From Pseudomonas sp. RIT-PI-r (GTDB taxonomy: Bacteria; Pseudomonadota; Gammaproteobacteria; Pseudomonadales; Pseudomonadaceae): a stretch of 64,000 bases of DNA. Below the pieces are notes generated by a model that was given only the letters and a program-made list of their open reading frames with translations, did not search any database and was not told where the DNA came from. The stretch lies in the NCBI RefSeq assembly GCF_001297015.1, contig NZ_LIGE01000018.1, positions 62,001 through 126,000 of the forward strand, given 5' to 3'. Below are positions 48,121 through 59,078 of this stretch, one piece after another (position 1 is the stretch's first letter; each line of letters begins with the position of its first letter). A program made the position numbers and the translations under genes.

Positions 48121-51100
48121 GATGAAACTCCTTCGGTGTCCGGGGCCGGTTTGTCCGCCGCCGGGTCAGCGTCGACGCGTTTGGGCGGCAGCGGCGCGAA
48201 ATAGCCAACCACCAGCAGCAACACTCCGACGCCGATAAACGAGACGATCCGGGCGAGGCCGCCACGGTTGCTCAGTTCGACAAAAATCAGTTTGGCCACC
48301 ACCAGCGCAATCAACGCCGCGCCGATCAGCCACACTTCGCGACGATGGCGCAGATGGCCGCCAATCATCAAGCCGAGCGCCATTAGCGTCCAGACAATGG
48401 ACAACCCGGCCTGCACCAGCATCGAGGCGAGCAGCGTATCCAGTTCGAACGGGATCCCCGCCCAGTGGTGAGCCGCGCGGGTGACCAGTGCGGTGCAGAA
48501 GGCGAACAGCGAAACCCCGGCGATCAGCTGCGTCGCGTAATCGGCGTAGTCCTGACGAATCGACAGTTGCGACACCGCACTGCGCGACCACACATAAACG
48601 CCGAACAAGGCGAACAACAAACCCAGCTCTAATGGATTGATCAGCGGCACGTAAGGAAGTGGCTCGGCATTGCCATCGCTGACGCCATTCGCCAGCCAGA
48701 ACCACGCGAGCATCAACACCGCCAACGGCGCGGCGGCATACAAGCGGTATTCGCGAGGGAATGCCGCCACCGGCCACGGCCAATTGCGCGGTGCTGCCGC
48801 CAGCAGCAGGTAAACGCTTGGCAGAATCGCCCAACCCAGCCAACGCCAGGCGTTGTATTGCTCGGACAACAGCAGCAAACCGTAGCGCAATTCCAGCGCC
48901 AGCACGCCGATCAGCAACCAGCAGCCGAGCACGTGCGCCGTGCTCAAGGCCCGTGCCGGCAGCATCGGCGCCAAGCGGCGCAGATTGAAGAAGTGCACGG
49001 CGAATATCGCCGCCCATGCCAGCCAGCCGAAATCGGCCGCCGGGTGATATCGCGAATGCCAGGCAGCGACCAACACCAGACCCGCCGCCGGAATCAGCAA
49101 GGTGCAGAGCAAGCCCAGCGCCGGCCATTTCAATCGTAGCGACAACGCAGTCCACAACCCCACGCTTACGGCTGCAACCAAGAGCAACAACGTGCCTTGC
49201 AGATTCGGAGCAGCAAAACGCAATACTTCGCTAATCCAAGCCAGCGCCCACCAACCCGCGCCCCACACCAGCAATACTTCGGACAAGCGCTGCAAACTCA
49301 ACGCATCGAATGCCGAGGCGTGATTGCCCAGTTGCAGGCGCCACGCACCGATCATTGCCGCCAGCCCCAGCACCAGCGGCGTCCAGAATCCGCCATGGGC
49401 CAAAGGCTTCAGCCCTTCGCTGGACAGCGGCCCGAGCAGTTCCGGACCGGCCAGCAAGAATGCCGCGCCGCCAATCACCTGCAATAGCAGACCAAAAACA
49501 AAACTCACACGCTGCTTGAGGTACAGACTCAGCCAGATAATCAGCAAACCACTCGCGGCCCACACCGCACTCGCGGTCTGCCACGGCAGCACGAACAGCA
49601 CCGCCAGATTGATCAGCACCAACCCGGCCAGCAACACCACCGACAGCCCGCGCAGCAGACGCACATCACCGCGCACCATCTCATCGCGTGCCGCCAACAG
49701 CATGCCGGCGATCAACGCCAGACCGATCAGCGAAGCGCTCAGCAAGCCGCTCCAACCGGCGCTGAACACCGCCGCCGAATCTTCCCCCGCGCCTTGCAGG
49801 CGCAACAAGAACAGTGCGCCACCGAGTAACTGCACGGCAAACGCGGTGAACAGGAACGTGCGCGACTGAATTCGCAGGCCGACAAACAACGTCGCCAACC
49901 CGGCCAGTGCCCAACTGATCGCCGTGGCCTGAACGAAGAAGAACAGCGGCGCCAGCAGATAAAGGAAGGTCAGGCCCAGACACGCCAGCACCGGCAAGCC
50001 TTGACGCTCCCAAGGCGAGGCCTGTTGCGGCGAAGCCTTGCGCAATTGGTAGAAACTGAACAGCAACGCGATGCCGAGCATCAGCGCACCCAGCGGGGCG
50101 CCGTCGAGCAGACTGCTTTCGCCAATGCGCAATTGACTGAGAAAGGCCAACGCGGAACCCAGTTGTAGCAGCAATGCAAACGCCCGGGCGAACGGTCGGT
50201 GCTGACGCAAGCCGAGCCAGAAAATCCCCGCGCCTTCCACCGCCCATGCCGCCGATGTCCAGCGCGCATCCAGCCCCAGCGGGATCGCCAGACTGGCAAA
50301 AATCACTCCGAGCGCCAGACAGGTTTCACCCAGCAGCACCGCGCGCCCGCCCATCAACACCTTGGCCAGCGCCATGTAGATCATGCCCAGCGCCAGCGCA
50401 CTGAACGCCGCGGCAAACTCCAGATGCTGCACCAGCGCAAACTGCAAACCGAAACCAATGATTGGCGGACCGAACAGCATTGTCCCGTCGACATAATCGC
50501 CCTTGCGTGCCGACCAGAGCAGCAAGGCATCACGGTCGCTGTCTGCCGGCGCGTCAGACATATCGAGCAATTTGCGCCGGGCAAACAACAGGCCGATAGC
50601 GAGGTACATCAGGAAGAACAGAATCAGGAACGGCTCGGTGCTCCACAACAGCTCCGGCGCATACGAACGCAGGCCCCAGGCGAAACCGATGCCGAAGGTG
50701 CCGACAAAGCCGATCAGGTTGAGCAAGCGCCAGGCCTTGAACCAGGCGATAGCGAGAATGCCGGCATTGAGCAGAGCGAAATAACTGAACAGTGCGACGT
50801 GGCTGCCGGCGCCGGTCGAGGTCAGGATCGGTGCGGCGAATCCACCCAGTGCGGCGACGGCAGCCAACGCCAGCGAGTCTTGGGTGATCGCCAGAATCGC
50901 CGAGAACACCGTCACCGCGACCAGCAAGCCCAACGCGGCGGACGGATCGAGCAACGGATGCAAACGCATCGCCGCAAACACCGTCAGGTACAACACCGCA
51001 ATCCCGGTGCCTTGCAGCATCAAGGCGTAATTGCTGTTGCGTTTGCGCAGCCACCAGCCTAGCGCCAGCAGACCCAACGCGGCTGCCGCGACACCGGCGT

Positions 51101-51701
51101 AACGTACCTCGATCGGCACGACCATGCCTTCGGTGGCGTAGCGCAGCAGGAACGCCAGACCGAAGAACAGCAAGACCACGCCGACGCGCAGTACGGTGTT
51201 GCCGCCGAACAGCCAGTTACGCGCGGCGCTGATGCCGCGTTCGATGAGGTTCGGGCCACGAGGTTCGGCAGGTGTTTGCGGTTCGGGCGTGACGGCGTCA
51301 AGGCGCCAGACATCGGCGGGCAGCGGTTGACTGGTTTCACTGGCGATGGCGGAAATCGGTTCGAGTTCGGGCGGCAGTTCCCAGACCAGTTCGGGGGCCG
51401 GGGCTTCTTCGGCGGCTTTGACTGGTTCTACGACGGGCTCGGTAACCGGCGCTGCACTCGGTGGAGGGGCAGCATGAAGGGGTGCACCTTCGAGCAAAAA
51501 CAGACGCTGTTCGACGCCCTGCAAAGCGACCTTCGCCTGCTCAAGTTGACGTTGCTGCTCCATCGCCTGCGAGCCGAGCCGCGCGATGCGGATCGTCTGC
51601 CCGATTGCCAGCCCCAGCAACGCGCCTAATAGCGCATCACTGAACGACTCGTCGAGCAGCCAGCCGAGCACCAGCCCGATCAACATGAACATCCATTGCA
51701 T
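48117..51701 (-). CDS. DUF2339 family large polytopic membrane protein
   Basis: A 1194-residue integral membrane protein with around 30 hydrophobic segments, after an N-terminal helix, a predicted coiled coil (about 33-70, AMEQQRQLEQAKVALQGVEQ) and a Pro/Glu-rich linker (about 75-150). The first core block, NWLFGGNTVLRVGVVLLFFG, is typical of DUF2339. Its function is unknown. It overlaps the DUF3999 gene by four bases. The strongly hydrophobic composition and lack of ATPase or enzyme motifs suggest an envelope structural or transport role, but this is open. Confidence 0.88.
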   Translation of the reverse strand: MQWMFMLIGLVLGWLLDESFSDALLGALLGLAIGQTIRIARLGSQAMEQQRQLEQAKVALQGVEQRLFLLEGAPLHAAPPPSAAPVTEPVVEPVKAAEEAPAPELVWELPPELEPISAIASETSQPLPADVWRLDAVTPEPQTPAEPRGPNLIERGISAARNWLFGGNTVLRVGVVLLFFGLAFLLRYATEGMVVPIEVRYAGVAAAALGLLALGWWLRKRNSNYALMLQGTGIAVLYLTVFAAMRLHPLLDPSAALGLLVAVTVFSAILAITQDSLALAAVAALGGFAAPILTSTGAGSHVALFSYFALLNAGILAIAWFKAWRLLNLIGFVGTFGIGFAWGLRSYAPELLWSTEPFLILFFLMYLAIGLLFARRKLLDMSDAPADSDRDALLLWSARKGDYVDGTMLFGPPIIGFGLQFALVQHLEFAAAFSALALGMIYMALAKVLMGGRAVLLGETCLALGVIFASLAIPLGLDARWTSAAWAVEGAGIFWLGLRQHRPFARAFALLLQLGSALAFLSQLRIGESSLLDGAPLGALMLGIALLFSFYQLRKASPQQASPWERQGLPVLACLGLTFLYLLAPLFFFVQATAISWALAGLATLFVGLRIQSRTFLFTAFAVQLLGGALFLLRLQGAGEDSAAVFSAGWSGLLSASLIGLALIAGMLLAARDEMVRGDVRLLRGLSVVLLAGLVLINLAVLFVLPWQTASAVWAASGLLIIWLSLYLKQRVSFVFGLLLQVIGGAAFLLAGPELLGPLSSEGLKPLAHGGFWTPLVLGLAAMIGAWRLQLGNHASAFDALSLQRLSEVLLVWGAGWWALAWISEVLRFAAPNLQGTLLLLVAAVSVGLWTALSLRLKWPALGLLCTLLIPAAGLVLVAAWHSRYHPAADFGWLAWAAIFAVHFFNLRRLAPMLPARALSTAHVLGCWLLIGVLALELRYGLLLLSEQYNAWRWLGWAILPSVYLLLAAAPRNWPWPVAAFPREYRLYAAAPLAVLMLAWFWLANGVSDGNAEPLPYVPLINPLELGLLFALFGVYVWSRSAVSQLSIRQDYADYATQLIAGVSLFAFCTALVTRAAHHWAGIPFELDTLLASMLVQAGLSIVWTLMALGLMIGGHLRHRREVWLIGAALIALVVAKLIFVELSNRGGLARIVSFIGVGVLLLVVGYFAPLPPKRVDADPAADKPAPDTEGVSS

Positions 51702-51756
51702 GGTCGATATCCCTAAGCGCGAAGGCTAATCCGGGAAGATTAGCGCAGCCTGACCC

Positions 51757-51835
51757 AAAAAGATCGCAGCCTGCGGCAGCTCCTACAGGGTTATGTGAAC
51801 ACTTGTGTAGGAGCTGCCGAAGGCTGCGATCTTTT
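51757..51835. repeat. REP-type inverted pair between glgP and the DUF2339 gene
   Basis: Tail-to-tail inverted copies of the GTAGGAGCTGCC family. It lies 34 bases after the glgP stop. Confidence 0.9.
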
Positions 51836-51868
51836 CCGGCGCGCGATTATATCGAGCCGAGTGGAAAG

Positions 51869-54319
51869 TTACTCCAGTGCTTTCCAGATATCCGTGGCGT
51901 ACTCGCGAATCGTCCGGTCCGAGGAGAACCAGCCCATCCGCGCCGTGTTGAGCACTGCAGAACGCCACCAGTTGTTGGAATCGTGCCAATGCGCTTCAAC
52001 GCGCTTCTGGGCTTCCCAATACGAATCGAAGTCGGCGCAGACCAGGAAGCGGTCGTAATCCACCAGCGAATCGATCAGCCCGGTATAGCGCGAAGTGTCA
52101 TCCGGCGAGAACACCCCGCTGCGGATCGCTTGCAGCACATCGTTCAGACGATGCGAGGCAGCAATGTCCGGCAAAGCGCTGAACTCGTGATTCTGTTTAC
52201 GCGCTTCCACCTGCTGGGCGCTGAGACCGAAGATGAACATGTGTTCCACACCGATGCGCTCGGCCATTTCGACGTTGGCACCGTCAAGGGTGCCGATGGT
52301 CAACGCGCCGTTGAGGCCAAACTTCATGTTACTGGTGCCTGAAGCCTCGAAACCGGCGGTGGAAATCTGCTCGGACAAGTCCGCTGCCGGAATGATGCTC
52401 TCCGCCAGACTGACGTTGTAGTTGGGCAGGAACACCACTTTCAGCAGGCCGCGAACAGTCGGGTCGTTGTTCACTACCCGGGCGATATCGTTGGTCAGTT
52501 TGATGATCAGTTTGGCCTGGTGATAACTCGCCGCCGCTTTACCGGCAAAGATTTTCACCCGTGGCACCCAGTCGACTTCCGGCTCGGCGCGAATCGCCTG
52601 ATACAGCGCCACGGTGTGCATCAGGTTGAGCAACTGGCGTTTGTATTCGTGGATACGTTTGACCTGCACGTCGAACATCGCCGCCGGATTGACCGCGATC
52701 CCCAACCGTTCATGAATCAGATAGGCCAGCGCTTTTTTGCTATGCAGCCGTTGTTCGGAAAAAGCTTTACGGAACGCGGTTTTTTCGGCGAACGGCTCGA
52801 GATCGAGCAAACGCTCTTCGGGGTTATCCAATAGATCCGGGCCGAGCGCGTCGACCAACATCGAAGTCAGTTCCGGGTTGGCCTGATAAAGCCAGCGGCG
52901 GAAGGTAATGCCGTTGGTTTTGTTGTTGATCCGCTCCGGGTAGAGCTTGTGCAGTTCGGCGAACACGGTTTTGCGCATCAGTTGCGTGTGCAAGCCAGAC
53001 ACGCCATTGACGCTGTGCGAACCAAGGAAAGCGAGGTTGCCCATGCGCACCCGGCGACCGTTGTCTTCCTCGATCAACGACACCGCGCGCAGCACGTCGA
53101 AATCGTGAATGCCCTTGGCCCGCAGCGAATCGATGTGCTGAGCGTTGATCAGGTAAATGATCTGCATGTGGCGCGGCAACATACGTTCCATCAAACCCAC
53201 CGGCCAGGTTTCCAGCGCTTCCGGCAGCAGCGTGTGGTTGGTGTACGACAGCGTGTCGACGGTGACTTGCCAAGCCGCATCCCACGCCACGTCGTAGACA
53301 TCGACCAATTGGCGCATCAATTCGGCCACGGCAATCGAGGGGTGGGGGTCGTTGAGCTGGATCGCCGCGTGATCGCCCAGCGTCAGCACCGAGGTGTGCA
53401 TGTTGCGGTGACGGCGCAGCAAATCCTGCAAGGAAGCAGCGACAAAGAAGTATTCCTGGCGCAGGCGCAGCTCTTGCCCTGCTTCGGTGCTGTCCGCCGG
53501 GTAAAGCACGCGGGAGATACTTTCGGCGCGAGCAACCTCGGCGACGGCGCCCAAGTGGTCACCGGCGTTGAAGCGTTCCAGGTGCAAATCTTCCATGGCG
53601 CGGGCACGCCACAGACGCAAGGTGTTGCCGCTCGCCCCACGCCAGCCGACCACGGGCGTGTCGTAGGCAATCGCGCGGACGGTTTCCGCTGGCGACCAGA
53701 CTTGCTTGGATTTCCCGGAAACGTCGGTGACCGTCTCGACGCTGCCGCCGAAGCCGATGGTGTAAACCACTTCTGGCCGTTCGAATTCCCACGGGTTGCC
53801 GAAATCCAGCCAGTGCTCGGTCTGCTCCTGCTGCCAGCCGTCGACGATGGCCTGACGGAACAAGCCGTGCTCATAACGAATGCCGTAACCGTGGCCGGCA
53901 ATGCCGAGGGTCGACATGCTTTCCATGAAGCACGCCGCCAGACGCCCGAGGCCGCCGTTGCCGAGCGCTGCGTCAGGTTCCAGCAGACGGATGCGCTCCA
54001 GATCGACACCGAGTTCAGTCAGCGCTTCGCGGGCCACATCGAGCAGGCCAAGATTGCTCAGGCTGTCGTAGAGCAAACGGCCGATAAGAAATTCCAGTGA
54101 GAGGTAGTACACCCGTTTCTGACCTTTGCGGTAGATCTGCCGGGTGTGGTCCATCCAGTGCTCGACCATGTGATCACGCGCCGCGAGGGCGATGGCTTCG
54201 AACCAGTCATGGTCGAACGCGTGATCGGGGTCTTTACCCACCGCGTAGGTGAGTTTGGTCAGGACGGCGTCGCGGAATGCGGCCACCTCTGCTTCGCGAA
54301 CTAGTGGTTCTTGAGTCAT
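51869..54319 (-). CDS. glgP: Glycogen/maltodextrin phosphorylase GlgP
   Basis: An 816-residue glycosyltransferase family 35 enzyme that releases glucose 1-phosphate. The pyridoxal phosphate site is EASGTSNMKFGLNGAL, containing the invariant Lys of the family. Other conserved blocks are ALGNGGLGRLAACFMESM and RIHEYKRQLLNL. The start is the ATG of MTQEPLVRE, eight bases after GAGG; a TTG three bases upstream is possible. It is a single gene here, not linked to other glg genes. The 259-bp divergent gap to 54579 shows no gene. Confidence 0.95.
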   Translation of the reverse strand: MTQEPLVREAEVAAFRDAVLTKLTYAVGKDPDHAFDHDWFEAIALAARDHMVEHWMDHTRQIYRKGQKRVYYLSLEFLIGRLLYDSLSNLGLLDVAREALTELGVDLERIRLLEPDAALGNGGLGRLAACFMESMSTLGIAGHGYGIRYEHGLFRQAIVDGWQQEQTEHWLDFGNPWEFERPEVVYTIGFGGSVETVTDVSGKSKQVWSPAETVRAIAYDTPVVGWRGASGNTLRLWRARAMEDLHLERFNAGDHLGAVAEVARAESISRVLYPADSTEAGQELRLRQEYFFVAASLQDLLRRHRNMHTSVLTLGDHAAIQLNDPHPSIAVAELMRQLVDVYDVAWDAAWQVTVDTLSYTNHTLLPEALETWPVGLMERMLPRHMQIIYLINAQHIDSLRAKGIHDFDVLRAVSLIEEDNGRRVRMGNLAFLGSHSVNGVSGLHTQLMRKTVFAELHKLYPERINNKTNGITFRRWLYQANPELTSMLVDALGPDLLDNPEERLLDLEPFAEKTAFRKAFSEQRLHSKKALAYLIHERLGIAVNPAAMFDVQVKRIHEYKRQLLNLMHTVALYQAIRAEPEVDWVPRVKIFAGKAAASYHQAKLIIKLTNDIARVVNNDPTVRGLLKVVFLPNYNVSLAESIIPAADLSEQISTAGFEASGTSNMKFGLNGALTIGTLDGANVEMAERIGVEHMFIFGLSAQQVEARKQNHEFSALPDIAASHRLNDVLQAIRSGVFSPDDTSRYTGLIDSLVDYDRFLVCADFDSYWEAQKRVEAHWHDSNNWWRSAVLNTARMGWFSSDRTIREYATDIWKALE

Positions 54320-54578
54320 CAATAGGACCTCGAGCGAGCGGGAATTGTCTGAGCCTAGACGGTCTGACCGACGGTGAGGGCTCTGGTTCGGCAGTATTTC
54401 CTGAGACTGTGAGATAGCCCGGCATTACCTTGGCGAGTGAGCTAATGAATGCAGGGGCCGTGCCGAATTGTCCGGCAATGTGCCTGTATGCAGAAAAAAT
54501 CTGGCGAAAGGTTGTTCAAAAATCCACCAGTCCCGGTATGATCGCGCGCCCTGATGCACACACGCCTGGTAACTCCCG

Positions 54579-55016
54579 ATGATGAAGCCCAACCTGATTG
54601 CCGCCGCCGAGATCGATCGTCTCGATACGTGGGCGAAATATTCGGCCCCGATGTGCGGTTCCTGCATATCCAGCTGCTGCACGCTGCCGGTTGAGGTGAA
54701 GATCAAGGATCTGGTGCGCATCGGTGTGGTCGACGAGTTCGAACTGGGTGACCCGCCGAAGAACATCGCCAAGCGTTTGCAGAAGGAAGGCCTGGTCGAG
54801 CGCTTCAATCAGAAGTCCGGCATCTTCACCCTGCAGCGCATGAGCAACAACGATTGCTACTACCTGGATCGTAAGAGCCGCCTGTGCACCATTTATGACA
54901 AGCGCCCGGATACCTGCCGCAATCACCCGAAGATCGGCCCGCGTCCGGGGTATTGCGCTTATAAGCCGAAGGAAGTGGTGCGCGAGCAGAATTTCCGCGC
55001 GATCGAGAAGTTTTAA
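54579..55016 (+). CDS. YkgJ family cysteine cluster protein
   Basis: A 145-residue protein with the N-terminal cluster CGSCISSCC and later cysteines in NDCYYLDRKSRLCTIYDKRPDTC and YCAYK. This pattern is the putative zinc- or iron-chelating CxxCxxxCC family (YkgJ). The function is not known. It may start at the second Met (MKPNLIAAA). It is divergent from glgP. Confidence 0.9.
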   Translation: MMKPNLIAAAEIDRLDTWAKYSAPMCGSCISSCCTLPVEVKIKDLVRIGVVDEFELGDPPKNIAKRLQKEGLVERFNQKSGIFTLQRMSNNDCYYLDRKSRLCTIYDKRPDTCRNHPKIGPRPGYCAYKPKEVVREQNFRAIEKF

Positions 55017-55044
55017 ACGCTTACCCTCATAGGAACGCCGCCCG

Positions 55045-55245
55045 CCCAGCCCTCTCCCGGAGGGAGAGGGAGCCGACCAAGGTGTCTGGCGCCATACATC
55101 GACCTGAAACACCCAGGCGATTATGGATTCGGTTGAGCCCCACCAAATCGATTTTGGATTCAGCAGAATTCTTTCAAGTCGATGTATCCCCTGAGCATCC
55201 CCCATTCAGTCCCCTCTCCCTCCGGGAGAGGGCTAGGGTGAGGGG
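55045..55245. repeat. Intergenic element bounded by CCCTCTCCC-type inverted ends, before typA terminator
   Basis: The left end CCCAGCCCTCTCCCGGAGGG and the right end CTCCGGGAGAGGGCTAGGGT are inverse. Inside, CATACATCGACCTGAAA and TTTCAAGTCGATGTAT are also inverse. The core CATCGACCTGAAA is shared with the tandem repeats at 28414-28803, so it belongs to the same element family. Confidence 0.8.
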
Positions 55246-55280
55246 CTCTTCAGAACTAACAAACTTTCCCCAGACAAACA

Positions 55281-55314
55281 AAAACGCCCCCGGTCTCGCG
55301 ACCGGGGGCGTTTT
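55281..55314. terminator. typA: Strong rho-independent terminator of typA
   Basis: Perfect arms AAAACGCCCCCGGTC and GACCGGGGGCGTTTT around TCGC. It stands 22 bases past the typA stop on the - strand and is symmetrical enough to act on + strand transcripts also. Confidence 0.9.
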
Positions 55315-55335
55315 CATTCAGCCTGAACTAAAGAC

Positions 55336-57156
55336 TCAGTTCTTGGCTTTCTTGGCAGCGCGGGTACGCTCGCTTTCGTCCAGGATCTTCTTGCGAAGAC
55401 GGATGGACTTAGGAGTGACTTCGCACAGCTCGTCTTCCTGGATGTATTCCAGAGCCTGTTCCAGGGTGAAGCGAACAGGTGGTACCAGAGCGATGGTTTC
55501 GTCTTTACCCGAAGCACGCATGTTGTCGAGCTTCTTGCCTTTGGTCGGGTTTACACCCAGGTCGTTGTCGCGGCTGTTCTGACCAACGATTTGACCGTTG
55601 TAGATCTCCTGGCCGTGTTCTACGAACAGCTTGCCACGAGCCTGCAGGGTTTCCAGCGAGTAGGTCAGTGCCTTGCCGGTTTCAACCGAAACCAGAACGC
55701 CGTTCTGACGGCCGGACATGTGGCCCGACTTGACGGTGTCGTAACGATCGAAGATCGAGGTCAGGATGCCAGCACCGTTGGTCAGGGTCAGGAACTGGTT
55801 ACGGAAACCGATCAGACCGCGAGCAGGGATGTTGTATTCCAGACGAACACGGCCCTTGCCATCCGGCACCATGTTGCTCAGGTCGCCTTTACGCAGACCC
55901 ATCTCTTCCATGACCTTGCCCTGAGCTTCTTCAGGGATGTCGATGGTGACGTTTTCGAACGGTTCTTGTTTAACGCCGTTCACTTCACGAATGATTACTT
56001 CAGGACGGCCCAGGGCCAGCTCGAAGCCTTCGCGACGCATGGTTTCGATCAGTACCGAGAGGTGCAGCTCACCACGGCCGGAAACCTTGAACTTGTCAGC
56101 GGTGTCGCCTTCTTCAACGCGCAGTGCAACGTTGTACAGCAGCTCTTTGTCCAGACGGTCCTTGATGTTACGGGACGTCACGAACTTGCCTTCTTTACCG
56201 CAGAATGGCGAGTCGTTTACCTGGAAGGTCATCGAAACGGTTGGCTCGTCAACGGTCAGAGGCTTCATCGCCTCGACAGTGTCCGGGTGGCACAGGGTGT
56301 CGGAGATGAACAGCGAGTCCATACCGCTGATGCAAACGATATCGCCTGCTGCAGCTTCTTCAACGTCGATGCGGTGCAGACCGTGGTGACCCATCAGTTT
56401 CAGGATACGGCCGTTGCGACGCTTGCCGTCGGCACCGATCGCCACAACCGGGGTGTTTGGCTTGACGCGGCCACGAGCGATACGGCCAACGCCGATAACA
56501 CCCAGGAAGCTGTTGTAGTCCAGAGCGGAGATCTGCATCTGGAACGCACCGTCACGGTCAACAGCCGGAGGCGGAACGTGGTCGACTACCGCTTGATACA
56601 GCGGGGTCATGTCTTCCGCCATGGCGGTGTGATCCAGACCGGCAATGCCGTTCAGGGCCGAGGCGTAAACAACCTGGAAGTCCAGTTGTTCTTCGGTAGC
56701 ACCGAGGTTGTCGAACAGGTCGAAGATCTGGTCCAGAACCCAGTCCGGACGCGCGCCTGGACGGTCAACCTTGTTGATCACCACGATTGGACGCAGGCCG
56801 GCTTCGAAAGCCTTCTTGGTCACGAAACGGGTTTGCGGCATAGGGCCGTCTTGAGCGTCAACCAGCAGCAGAACGGAGTCAACCATCGACATTACGCGTT
56901 CAACTTCGCCGCCGAAGTCGGCGTGGCCCGGGGTGTCCACGATGTTGATGTGGTAGCCGTTCCAGTTGATGGCGGTGTTTTTCGCCAGAATGGTAATACC
57001 GCGCTCTTTTTCCTGGTCGTTGGAGTCCATCACGCGCTCGTCGTTGAGCTCGTTGCGCTCCAGAGTGCCGGATTGACGCAGGAGTTTGTCTACCAGGGTG
57101 GTTTTACCATGGTCAACGTGGGCAATGATGGCGATGTTGCGTAGATTTTCGATCAC
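55336..57156 (-). CDS. typA: Ribosome-associated GTPase TypA/BipA
   Basis: A 606-residue translational GTPase related to EF-G and LepA. G1 is AHVDHGKTT (about 12-20), G2 lies in [12 protein letters not shown]3 is DTPGHADF, and G4 is [10 protein letters not shown]. Domains III, V and the TypA-specific C-terminal domain follow. It assists 50S assembly at low temperature and stress responses. The start codon is GTG, seven bases after GAGA. Transcribed alone. Confidence 0.96.
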   Translation of the reverse strand: MIENLRNIAIIAHVDHGKTTLVDKLLRQSGTLERNELNDERVMDSNDQEKERGITILAKNTAINWNGYHINIVDTPGHADFGGEVERVMSMVDSVLLLVDAQDGPMPQTRFVTKKAFEAGLRPIVVINKVDRPGARPDWVLDQIFDLFDNLGATEEQLDFQVVYASALNGIAGLDHTAMAEDMTPLYQAVVDHVPPPAVDRDGAFQMQISALDYNSFLGVIGVGRIARGRVKPNTPVVAIGADGKRRNGRILKLMGHHGLHRIDVEEAAAGDIVCISGMDSLFISDTLCHPDTVEAMKPLTVDEPTVSMTFQVNDSPFCGKEGKFVTSRNIKDRLDKELLYNVALRVEEGDTADKFKVSGRGELHLSVLIETMRREGFELALGRPEVIIREVNGVKQEPFENVTIDIPEEAQGKVMEEMGLRKGDLSNMVPDGKGRVRLEYNIPARGLIGFRNQFLTLTNGAGILTSIFDRYDTVKSGHMSGRQNGVLVSVETGKALTYSLETLQARGKLFVEHGQEIYNGQIVGQNSRDNDLGVNPTKGKKLDNMRASGKDETIALVPPVRFTLEQALEYIQEDELCEVTPKSIRLRKKILDESERTRAAKKAKN

Positions 57157-57295
57157 TTGTGTATCTCGATCAGAGGATTCGGTTTGCTGACAAGTCTTGG
57201 CAGCGATTAGCAGTAGTGTCCGGCATGGCCGTTACAGCTTGACGGCGGTGTCGGGGGGCCGGTGACGCAGGCCACAGGCAAACAGCCCCGGGCAC

Positions 57296-58750
57296 TTAGC
57301 TCGGTCGATAAACGCGCACATTGGCATGCCCCTCACTGAGCAAATGGTGAGCATGCAGGCGACTCATCACGCCTTTGTCGCAATACAGCAGGTACTGGCG
57401 AGTCGGATCCAGCTCCTTGAAACGAGCGTTCACTGCGTAGAACGGCATCGTCTGTACTTCTACGCCAGCGAGTTCCAGCGGCTCATCCTCGGCGGCATCC
57501 GGGTGACGGATGTCGATCACGATCTGGCCGGCCAGTGCTTCGCTGACTTCTTCAATCTGTACGTCCTGGCCCAATTCGTCGATCACCCGATCGATCGGCA
57601 CCAGTTTGGCGTTTTCGAGCGCACGCTCGAGGACTGCCATGTCGAATTCTTTCTCTTCGTGCTCAACGCGACCGCGTTTGGCGGCGGTCTTCGGATTGAC
57701 CGAAATGACCCCGCAGTATTCCGGCATGTGCCGGGCGAAATCGGCGGTACCGATCTCGTTGGCCGTGTCGATGATGTCCTGCTTGTGCGCCACGATCAGC
57801 GGACGCAGGACCAGTTTGTCGGTCACGCAGTCGATCACCGACAGGTTCGGCAGCGTCTGGCTCGACACCTGGGAGATCGCCTCGCCGGTGACCAGTGCCT
57901 CGATCTGCAGACGGTCGGCGATGTTGGAAGCCGCGCGCAACATCATACGCTTCAATACGACGCCCATATGACTGTTATCGACTTTGCCGAGAATTTCGCC
58001 CAACACTTCTTCGAACGGAACACTGACAAATAGCACGCGTTGCGAGCTGCCGTACTTCTTCCAGATGAAATGCGCGACTTCCATCACGCCCAATTCGTGG
58101 GCACGACCGCCCAGATTGAAAAAGCAGAAGTGCGTCATCAGGCCGCGACGAATGATCTGGTAGGCCGCAACGGTCGAGTCAAAGCCGCCGGACATCAATA
58201 CCAGCGTCTGCTCCAGGGCGCCGAGCGGGTAGCCGCCGATGCCGTTGTGCTGGCTGTGGATCACGAACAACCGTTTGTCGCGAACTTCGATACGAACTTC
58301 GATTTGCGGCGCTTTCAGGTCGATACCGGCGGCACCGCACTCACGCCGCAGCTTGCTGCCGACGTATTTTTCGACGTCCATCGAGCTGAACGTGTGCTTG
58401 CCGGCACGCTTGCAGCGTACCGAGAAAATCTTCCCGGCCAGTGCATCGCCGTAGTGCTGTTTGCACTTTTCGGTGATGTCGTCGAAGTCACCCAGCGGGT
58501 ACTCGTCGATCTGCAGGAAGTGCGCGATGCCCGGCATGCAGGTCAGGCGCTCGCCCATCTCTTTCAAGGCTTTGGCGTCGGTTACGCGGGTTTCCAGCTC
58601 GAGATTGTCCCACACACCGTTCACCACCACGGCCGGGTCCAGGTCGCGGAGCACGGTGCGGATGTTCTTGGCCAACTGGCGGATGAATTTCGTCCGGACA
58701 GGTCGGCTTTTGATGGTGATCTCGGGGAAGACTTTTACGATTAGTTTCAT
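57296..58750 (-). CDS. thiI: tRNA 4-thiouridine and thiazole sulfurtransferase ThiI
   Basis: A 484-residue enzyme that adenylates U8 of tRNA and transfers sulfur, and supports thiamine thiazole synthesis. It has an N-terminal ferredoxin-like and THUMP region (about 1-165), a PP-loop ATPase motif [14 protein letters not shown] (SGGxDS) and a C-terminal rhodanese domain (about 390-484) with the reactive Cys in [11 protein letters not shown]. The ATG at 58750 ([10 protein letters not shown]) is the family start. It is divergent from glnA. Confidence 0.95.
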   Translation of the reverse strand: MKLIVKVFPEITIKSRPVRTKFIRQLAKNIRTVLRDLDPAVVVNGVWDNLELETRVTDAKALKEMGERLTCMPGIAHFLQIDEYPLGDFDDITEKCKQHYGDALAGKIFSVRCKRAGKHTFSSMDVEKYVGSKLRRECGAAGIDLKAPQIEVRIEVRDKRLFVIHSQHNGIGGYPLGALEQTLVLMSGGFDSTVAAYQIIRRGLMTHFCFFNLGGRAHELGVMEVAHFIWKKYGSSQRVLFVSVPFEEVLGEILGKVDNSHMGVVLKRMMLRAASNIADRLQIEALVTGEAISQVSSQTLPNLSVIDCVTDKLVLRPLIVAHKQDIIDTANEIGTADFARHMPEYCGVISVNPKTAAKRGRVEHEEKEFDMAVLERALENAKLVPIDRVIDELGQDVQIEEVSEALAGQIVIDIRHPDAAEDEPLELAGVEVQTMPFYAVNARFKELDPTRQYLLYCDKGVMSRLHAHHLLSEGHANVRVYRPS

Positions 58751-58846
58751 GAAAACAGCGCGCGAACGGCCAGCCGAAAAAGGGGGGCGCGGATTATAGC
58801 GGAAATTGCTCAAGGTTTAACCAGTTAATGTGCAGAAGGTTTTGCA

Positions 58847-58863
58847 TGCACCAAAACGGGTCA
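58847..58863 (+). promoter_or_regulatory. Candidate NtrC enhancer site upstream of glnA
   Basis: TGCACCAAAACGGGTCA has one perfect NtrC half site (TGCACCA) and a degenerate second half. It sits about 105 bases upstream of the sigma-54 -24 element, the usual distance for NtrC at glnA. Confidence 0.5.
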
Positions 58864-58966
58864 TTTTCGATTTATAACGCTACATTAGAGGGCGAGATTT
58901 TCCGCTTTCAGACGCGTAGCACCTTAATAAGCGTGAATTTGGGGCAAAAAACCCATGCTGGGGCAC

Positions 58967-58981
58967 TGGCATGCAATTTGC
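58967..58981 (+). promoter_or_regulatory. glnA: Sigma-54 promoter of glnA
   Basis: TGGCATGCAATTTGC has the -24 GG and -12 GC pairs separated by exactly ten bases. Transcription should begin near 58993, about 86 bases before the glnA ATG. This fits nitrogen-limited, NtrC-activated expression. Confidence 0.85.
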
Positions 58982-59078
58982 TCCCTTGTGAGGCAGGTTG
59001 CCTTGGCAGAGTATTCGCGCCGGCATCAACCAAATTCAAGGGCATCCACTACCAAGCCCGAAGCCACCCGGAGGACAT

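Noticed and set aside
57157..57295. Possible small gene between thiI and typA
   Set aside because: No reading frame with a ribosome site is seen; the stretch is only the upstream region of thiI's end and the typA promoter side.
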